Source: Aureococcus anophagefferens (Eukaryota > Sar > Pelagophyceae > Pelagomonadales > Pelagomonadaceae). Taken from it: a stretch of DNA of 18,291 bases. How positions within the stretch are numbered: the first letter of the stretch is position 1; every line of letters begins with the position of its first letter. Positions 14,765-18,291 of the stretch are shown piece by piece. The position numbers and the translations under genes are program-made. The notes below the pieces were generated by a model, which saw nothing but the letters and a program-made list of their open reading frames with translations, was not told the DNA's origin and did no database searches. The stretch covers positions 1 to 18,291 of the forward strand of contig NW_008705611.1 of the NCBI RefSeq assembly GCF_000186865.1, read 5' to 3'.

Positions 14765-17200
14765 CTACTGGATGACGCCGAACGTGTCGTGGCGCTGCGA
14801 GTCGCGCGCGCGGAGCGGCTGCGGCAGGGAGAGGTTGTTGGCGATGCGGTTGAGCATGGCCGTGGTGACCTTGATGTCCATGGCGCGGCCCGGGAGCCCC
14901 GCGTCGCCGAGCGCCGCGCGGACGCCCGCGCGCGACTCGTCGAGCGACGCCTCGCCCGGCTTGGACGACCGGCGCCGCTCGTCGGACGCGGTGCGCTTGC
15001 GGTGGCCCTCGTCGGCCTCGTCGCTCGTCAGCGCCGCCAGGAGGCTGAAGGTCATGTCCGGCCGCTCGCAGACCGCGAGCACGTGGGGCTCGAGCGTCGC
15101 GAGCATCGCGAGCGCGACTCGATGGACGACCTTCCAGTTCCGCTCGAAGAGGAGGACCGTCCACGCGCGGTCCAGCGACGCCGTCGCCAGCACGTCCACG
15201 TAGACGAAGAGGGTCTGGAGCCAGGACGCGGCGAACATCTCGAGCACGACGCCCTGCGCGCAGAGCTTCCGCGAGAGCTCGGGGCACCGCGCGTCCAACA
15301 GCAGCCGGAGCTCGAGGCACTTGCGCTTCAACAGCGGCAGGCCCGGCTCGAAGAGGCCGCGCAGGCCCAGGTCGTCCAAAAAGCAGTTCAACAACTTGTG
15401 GGCCCCGCGGGGGTCGAAGGCCGCGCCGCGCAGGCAGTACGCGGCGACGTAGTCCATGCCCTGGCAGTAGCCGACGTCGGGCCGCGCGCCCGCGATGGCC
15501 AGGCACACGTCGCGCAGCACGCCCCGGAAGGGCTCGAGCTGCGCCTTCGTCATGTCGCCCCAGGCCGGCGGCGGCGCGTCCTCCCGAAACCCCGGCGGCC
15601 ACTCGTCCGGCGGCGCGGCGCCGCGCCAGAGCCGCCGCAGCGGCGTCCGCGCGACGTCGACGTCGACGGCGCCCGCGTGCCTGCCCGCGCGGCCCTGCTC
15701 CACGAGCTCCGCGAAGGGCTTGACGGCCGCGTTGCGCGCCGCCTCGGCCTTGTGCAAATTCAGGCTCTCGGCGATCGCGCGGCCGCGCGGGTCCGCCATC
15801 AGCCCGCCGTCGGCCGCGTTCTCCGGGTCGCCCATGGCGCCCGACGTGTCCAAAAAGTCGACGGCGGCGTCCTCGAGCGCGGACCCCAGGGGCCGCCGCC
15901 GCTTGTCCGCGAGGCTCAGCCAGAGGCCCGCGCACGCGACGCTTCCGGACGCGGGCACGGCGCCGAACCGCAGCGTCCACTTCCAGAGCTTGCGCCCGCG
16001 GCGGTCCCGCTCGAGCTTGGACCGCCACCGGCGGCAGACGACGCCGCAGAGGGCTAGAGTTTTGGAGCAGCCGCAGTGGGCCAGCACGCGCTGCAGGACG
16101 CGGTCCGCGGTCTCCGACAACGCGCGGTCGCCGAGGCCGCTCCGCTTCTTCCGCGGCGGCCGGCCCTTCTCCCGGCGCCGGTGGGGTGTTGCTAAACTTC
16201 GCAGCTTGCCCGGCGTCGCCTGGTCGGGCCCGCCCGCCGCGTCGGGCGCCGCGGCCTCGGGCGACGACGTCGAGAGCTCGACCTCCTCGACGGTCGCGAC
16301 CTGCCGCGCCTCGTCGCCCGACTCGTCGTCGTCGACGTCCTTCTTCGGCGTCTCCACGACCTCCAGCGCGGGCGTCGGCGGCGGCTGGGACGCCGTCGCC
16401 GCGGCGAAGAAGCCGTCGTACTCCGACGGCGACTGCCCGAGCGGCGCGTAGTCGTCCCCGTCGTCGTCGTCGAACGACGCGGCCTGGTAGATGTCGATGA
16501 CCGTCGGCAGCACGGCGGGCGGCGCCGGGGCCTCGTCGTCGGACTCGCTGTCGTGGTCGCTGAAGCCCAGGCCAAGCAGGTCCGCCTCCTGGCCGAGCCA
16601 CCGCATGACGCGCGTCGCGCCCTCCATGAACGATTCCCGCGGCGGCTCGAGGAACCGGAGGCCCCGGCGCCGCGCGTCGACGTCGGATCGTGCGAGTCTT
16701 AAGCTTCCGAGCTTGTCCATCTCGCTGTCGATGTACTTGCCGATGCGCGCCATCGCCTTTTGCGTCTGCTCGTCGGCTTTGGTGAGCGCCTTGCCCGCCT
16801 GCTCGCTGAGCCGCTGGTAGGCGCGCTCCGCCTCCAGCGCCCACTCGGGCTTCTTGTCGCCGCGCTTCAGGAGCTGGCTCAGGTAGTCGCCGGGGTCCTT
16901 CTCCTCGTCGTCGTCCGCGGCCGCGTCGTCGGGGCCCGGCGGCGTCCGCCGCCGGAGGCCGTCGACGGCCCACGTCGGCGCGCCCAGCGACAGCAGCGTC
17001 TCCCGCAGCGACGCGCGCTTCGCGGGCGTGTCCGCGTCGTTGTTGGCGTCGACGTCCACGGTGATGTCCACGGGGGCGGCCTCCTCCGCCGTTTCCGTGG
17101 TGTCCGCCTCCGGCGCCTCGGCGACGGACACGGCCACGGCGTCGTCCTGCGCGGGGGCGCTGAAGAAGCTGTAGTCCACGGACGCGTCGTCGATGATCAT
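14765..17200 (-). CDS. F-box and TBC (Rab GTPase-activating) domain protein
   Basis: The single-exon protein is 811 residues from the ATG at 17200. Residues 1-110 are acidic and disordered. A charged helix about 115-170 (AERAYQRLSEQAGKALTKAD) may form a coiled coil. Residues 220-350 are again acidic, ending in a basic patch (RRREKGRPPRKKR). An F-box follows at about 353-410: SETADRVLQRVLAHCG, LALCGVVCRRWRSKLERD, then KLWKWTL. It runs straight into a TBC domain to about 715 with both catalytic fingers: Arg518 in VDVDVARTP and Gln580 in DVGYCQGMDYVA. The gap between fingers (62 residues) is longer than usual because of a Pro-rich insert. TBC domains speed GTP hydrolysis by Rab proteins; an F-box would link the protein to an SCF ubiquitin ligase. 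The Rab partner is unknown. The C-terminal tail has a Ser/Arg-rich loop (SDERRRSSKPGEASLDES). It lacks membrane spans. Confidence 0.88.
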   Translation of the reverse strand: MIIDDASVDYSFFSAPAQDDAVAVSVAEAPEADTTETAEEAAPVDITVDVDANNDADTPAKRASLRETLLSLGAPTWAVDGLRRRTPPGPDDAAADDDEEKDPGDYLSQLLKRGDKKPEWALEAERAYQRLSEQAGKALTKADEQTQKAMARIGKYIDSEMDKLGSLRLARSDVDARRRGLRFLEPPRESFMEGATRVMRWLGQEADLLGLGFSDHDSESDDEAPAPPAVLPTVIDIYQAASFDDDDGDDYAPLGQSPSEYDGFFAAATASQPPPTPALEVVETPKKDVDDDESGDEARQVATVEEVELSTSSPEAAAPDAAGGPDQATPGKLRSLATPHRRREKGRPPRKKRSGLGDRALSETADRVLQRVLAHCGCSKTLALCGVVCRRWRSKLERDRRGRKLWKWTLRFGAVPASGSVACAGLWLSLADKRRRPLGSALEDAAVDFLDTSGAMGDPENAADGGLMADPRGRAIAESLNLHKAEAARNAAVKPFAELVEQGRAGRHAGAVDVDVARTPLRRLWRGAAPPDEWPPGFREDAPPPAWGDMTKAQLEPFRGVLRDVCLAIAGARPDVGYCQGMDYVAAYCLRGAAFDPRGAHKLLNCFLDDLGLRGLFEPGLPLLKRKCLELRLLLDARCPELSRKLCAQGVVLEMFAASWLQTLFVYVDVLATASLDRAWTVLLFERNWKVVHRVALAMLATLEPHVLAVCERPDMTFSLLAALTSDEADEGHRKRTASDERRRSSKPGEASLDESRAGVRAALGDAGLPGRAMDIKVTTAMLNRIANNLSLPQPLRARDSQRHDTFGVIQ

Positions 17201-17520
17201 CTTGTGTGTCTAGCGGGCGGGCATGGTCGTCGGATTTATTGTGTAAGCGCCGGCTTTCGGCGGCCCATTTGCAAGCTCTCTCGAGCTGGATTGCCTCACT
17301 TTGCGGAGCGCGCTCCGCGGCGAGGGCGGGGGTCGGCGTGCAGAGCGTTGCGATACGAACATGGCGGCCGAGGTCTCAAATCAGCAGAGCTCTCCTCGAC
17401 GAGCATGACACCAATTGCAGCCAAGGCACGTCCTACCACTATTCCAACACCAACCGTGGCTAGAGCAGAGGGTAGGACGCCGTCGGGGTTCGACGTAACA
17501 GCTTACCTAACATGTTACTT

Positions 17521-17581
17521 ACGACTTACATTCGGCCAAAACGACTTACCTGACGGGTTACTTTCGGACTCGACGACTTAC
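17521..17581. repeat. Cluster of ACGACTTAC motifs (GTAAGTCGT on the minus strand)
   Basis: The 9-mer occurs exactly at 17521-17529, 17541-17549 and 17573-17581, with related TTAC words at 17503, 17514 and 17558. Read on the minus strand each is GTAAGTCGT, a consensus-like splice donor. The cluster is about 320-380 bp upstream of the TBC start codon. Spacing is irregular (20 and 32 bp), so this is not a simple tandem array. Confidence 0.6.
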
Positions 17582-17610
17582 CCGGCGGCCTACCTCGGCC
17601 CGAGGCCGCG

Positions 17611-17681
17611 CGGGGCCCGTACTCGCGAACGGGCGGTATCTCCGGGCTCCGAACCGATGCCACGTCGGTCGTTTTGAGTCG
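17611..17681. repeat. Diverged 71-bp direct repeat, copy 1
   Basis: Aligns without gaps to 17777-17847, with 52 of 71 bases identical by eye, including an exact GTTTTGAGTCG at the 3' end and CGGGGCCC at the 5' end. The similarity stops at both edges. It is probably part of an old interspersed element. Confidence 0.6.
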
Positions 17682-17776
17682 TCTCTTCTCGTTCTCTCGG
17701 CGGATCGGAGCCCCCCCGGGGCGTGGGCGACTAGCCGCACCAAATAACACAGGAATCTCGACCACCTACGGGTCGG

Positions 17777-17847
17777 CGGGGCCCCGAATCGAGTACGGGG
17801 CGGATCTCGAGGCACGGAACCGGCCCTACGGCGGCAGTTTTGAGTCG
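17777..17847. repeat. Diverged 71-bp direct repeat, copy 2
   Basis: Partner of the copy at 17611-17681, at an offset of 166 bp. Both copies carry the shared 11-mer GTTTTGAGTCG. No third copy is clear at the next 166-bp step. Confidence 0.6.
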
Positions 17848-18134
17848 AGAGGCTTCGACCGGCGGCTCTAGGAGGTTGGTTCCGTCGACGGGGCTGTCCG
17901 TGATGCCATCTAGCCATAGGTTTTTGGCACCAGAAGTGCCCGGAAAGTCGTATTCTTTGTTTCGAGGCCCGTCGAGCGGCCGTAAAATACGCATATTTTC
18001 GGCGAATCGGGTCGGCTAAAGTGGAAGCGCCGGCCTCGAGAGTCGCAACTAACATGTTCCTTGGGATCGAGACCGGTAGATTCACCATCGAGGGGTCTAT
18101 TCGGAGCAGTTTCGGGCATTTACACACCCAAACT

Positions 18135-18156
18135 GGGCCAAAATAGGGCCAAAATA
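18135..18156. repeat. Tandem doublet of GGGCCAAAATA
   Basis: Two exact, adjacent 11-bp copies, followed by a partial AAAATACGAAAATG echo. A short tandem duplication in AT-richer sequence at the right end of the window; no function is suggested. Confidence 0.7.
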
Positions 18157-18291
18157 CGAAAATGTCGACTTAAAATGCGGATTTTATTCTAAATTGCGCA
18201 ACTCTCTCGCGTTTGGGACGGCCTTTTGTCTAACGCGTCCATCGATACCGGGCTGACGACCGGAGGAGGCCGCCTGAGGTCCTATGCCAAC

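Larger units (their letters stand above)
17201..18291. other. Lower-GC, repeat-rich intergenic sequence without a supportable gene
   Basis: These 1.1 kb hold no open frame with the G/C-ending codon bias or domain signals of the real genes. The TBC promoter should lie in the first few hundred bases on the minus strand. Beyond about 17490 the sequence is made of short repeats: the ACGACTTAC cluster, a 71-bp diverged direct repeat, a shared CTAACATGTT word (17507 and 18049) and a GGGCCAAAATA doublet. The right end (from about 18120) is AT-richer. It resembles decayed transposon or satellite DNA. Small open frames here are low-complexity and not credible. Confidence 0.5.

Noticed and set aside
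12723..16973. 1400-codon minus-strand open frame spanning FkbM, TruB and much of the TBC gene
   Set aside because: Only the last 342 residues are a real protein (FkbM). The rest is antisense of TruB and out-of-frame TBC, rich in Arg/Ala/Gly, with no domain.
17450..17505. tRNA-like sequence (GGTTCGA resembling a T-loop or B box)
   Set aside because: The following bases do not complete the B box, no A box fits, and no acceptor or anticodon stem can be folded.

Overview
The window looks like nuclear DNA of a very GC-rich unicellular eukaryote. My best guess is a pelagophyte or other stramenopile alga of the Aureococcus type. The evidence is: full-length DNA polymerase epsilon; a mitochondrial SDH assembly factor; F-box, TBC, IQ and ubiquitin-interacting motifs; a TruB with a heterokont-style plastid leader (cleavage before Phe, 'STA|F'); spliceosomal introns; and one intron that is itself a short DNA-transposon-like insertion with inverted ends and a duplicated target, the 'introner' type described in Aureococcus. 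The species assignment is inference.

Layout, left to right: the 3' part of an IQ-motif, Ser-Pro-rich gene (+); a two-exon erythromycin-esterase-family gene with SH3-like and UIM extensions (-), whose stop overlaps the previous stop; a gene for an IQ-motif protein with six 48-residue repeats (+); POLE, the catalytic subunit of DNA polymerase epsilon, with a 49-nt first exon and one 6.76-kb second exon (-); an AT-richer gap with an orphan exon-like block (+); an SDHAF2/SdhE-type flavinylation factor (+); a membrane-anchored FkbM methyltransferase (-) whose last coding stretch and stop occur in two further copies downstream; a probably plastid-targeted TruB pseudouridine synthase (+); an F-box plus TBC Rab-GAP protein (-); and about 1.1 kb of lower-GC, repeat-rich sequence with no gene I can support.

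The genes do not form a pathway. They serve replication, mitochondrial complex II, tRNA modification, vesicle traffic and methyl transfer. What they share is packing: recognised genes alternate strand almost strictly, with shared divergent promoters of about 90-140 bp and tail-to-tail spacings of -4, 64, 138 and 41 bp.

Because GC is so high, most other long open frames are antisense or out-of-frame shadows and are not listed. Coding calls rest on family motifs, catalytic residues and G/C-ending codons read by eye. Splice sites are inferred from frame and homology, without transcript evidence.
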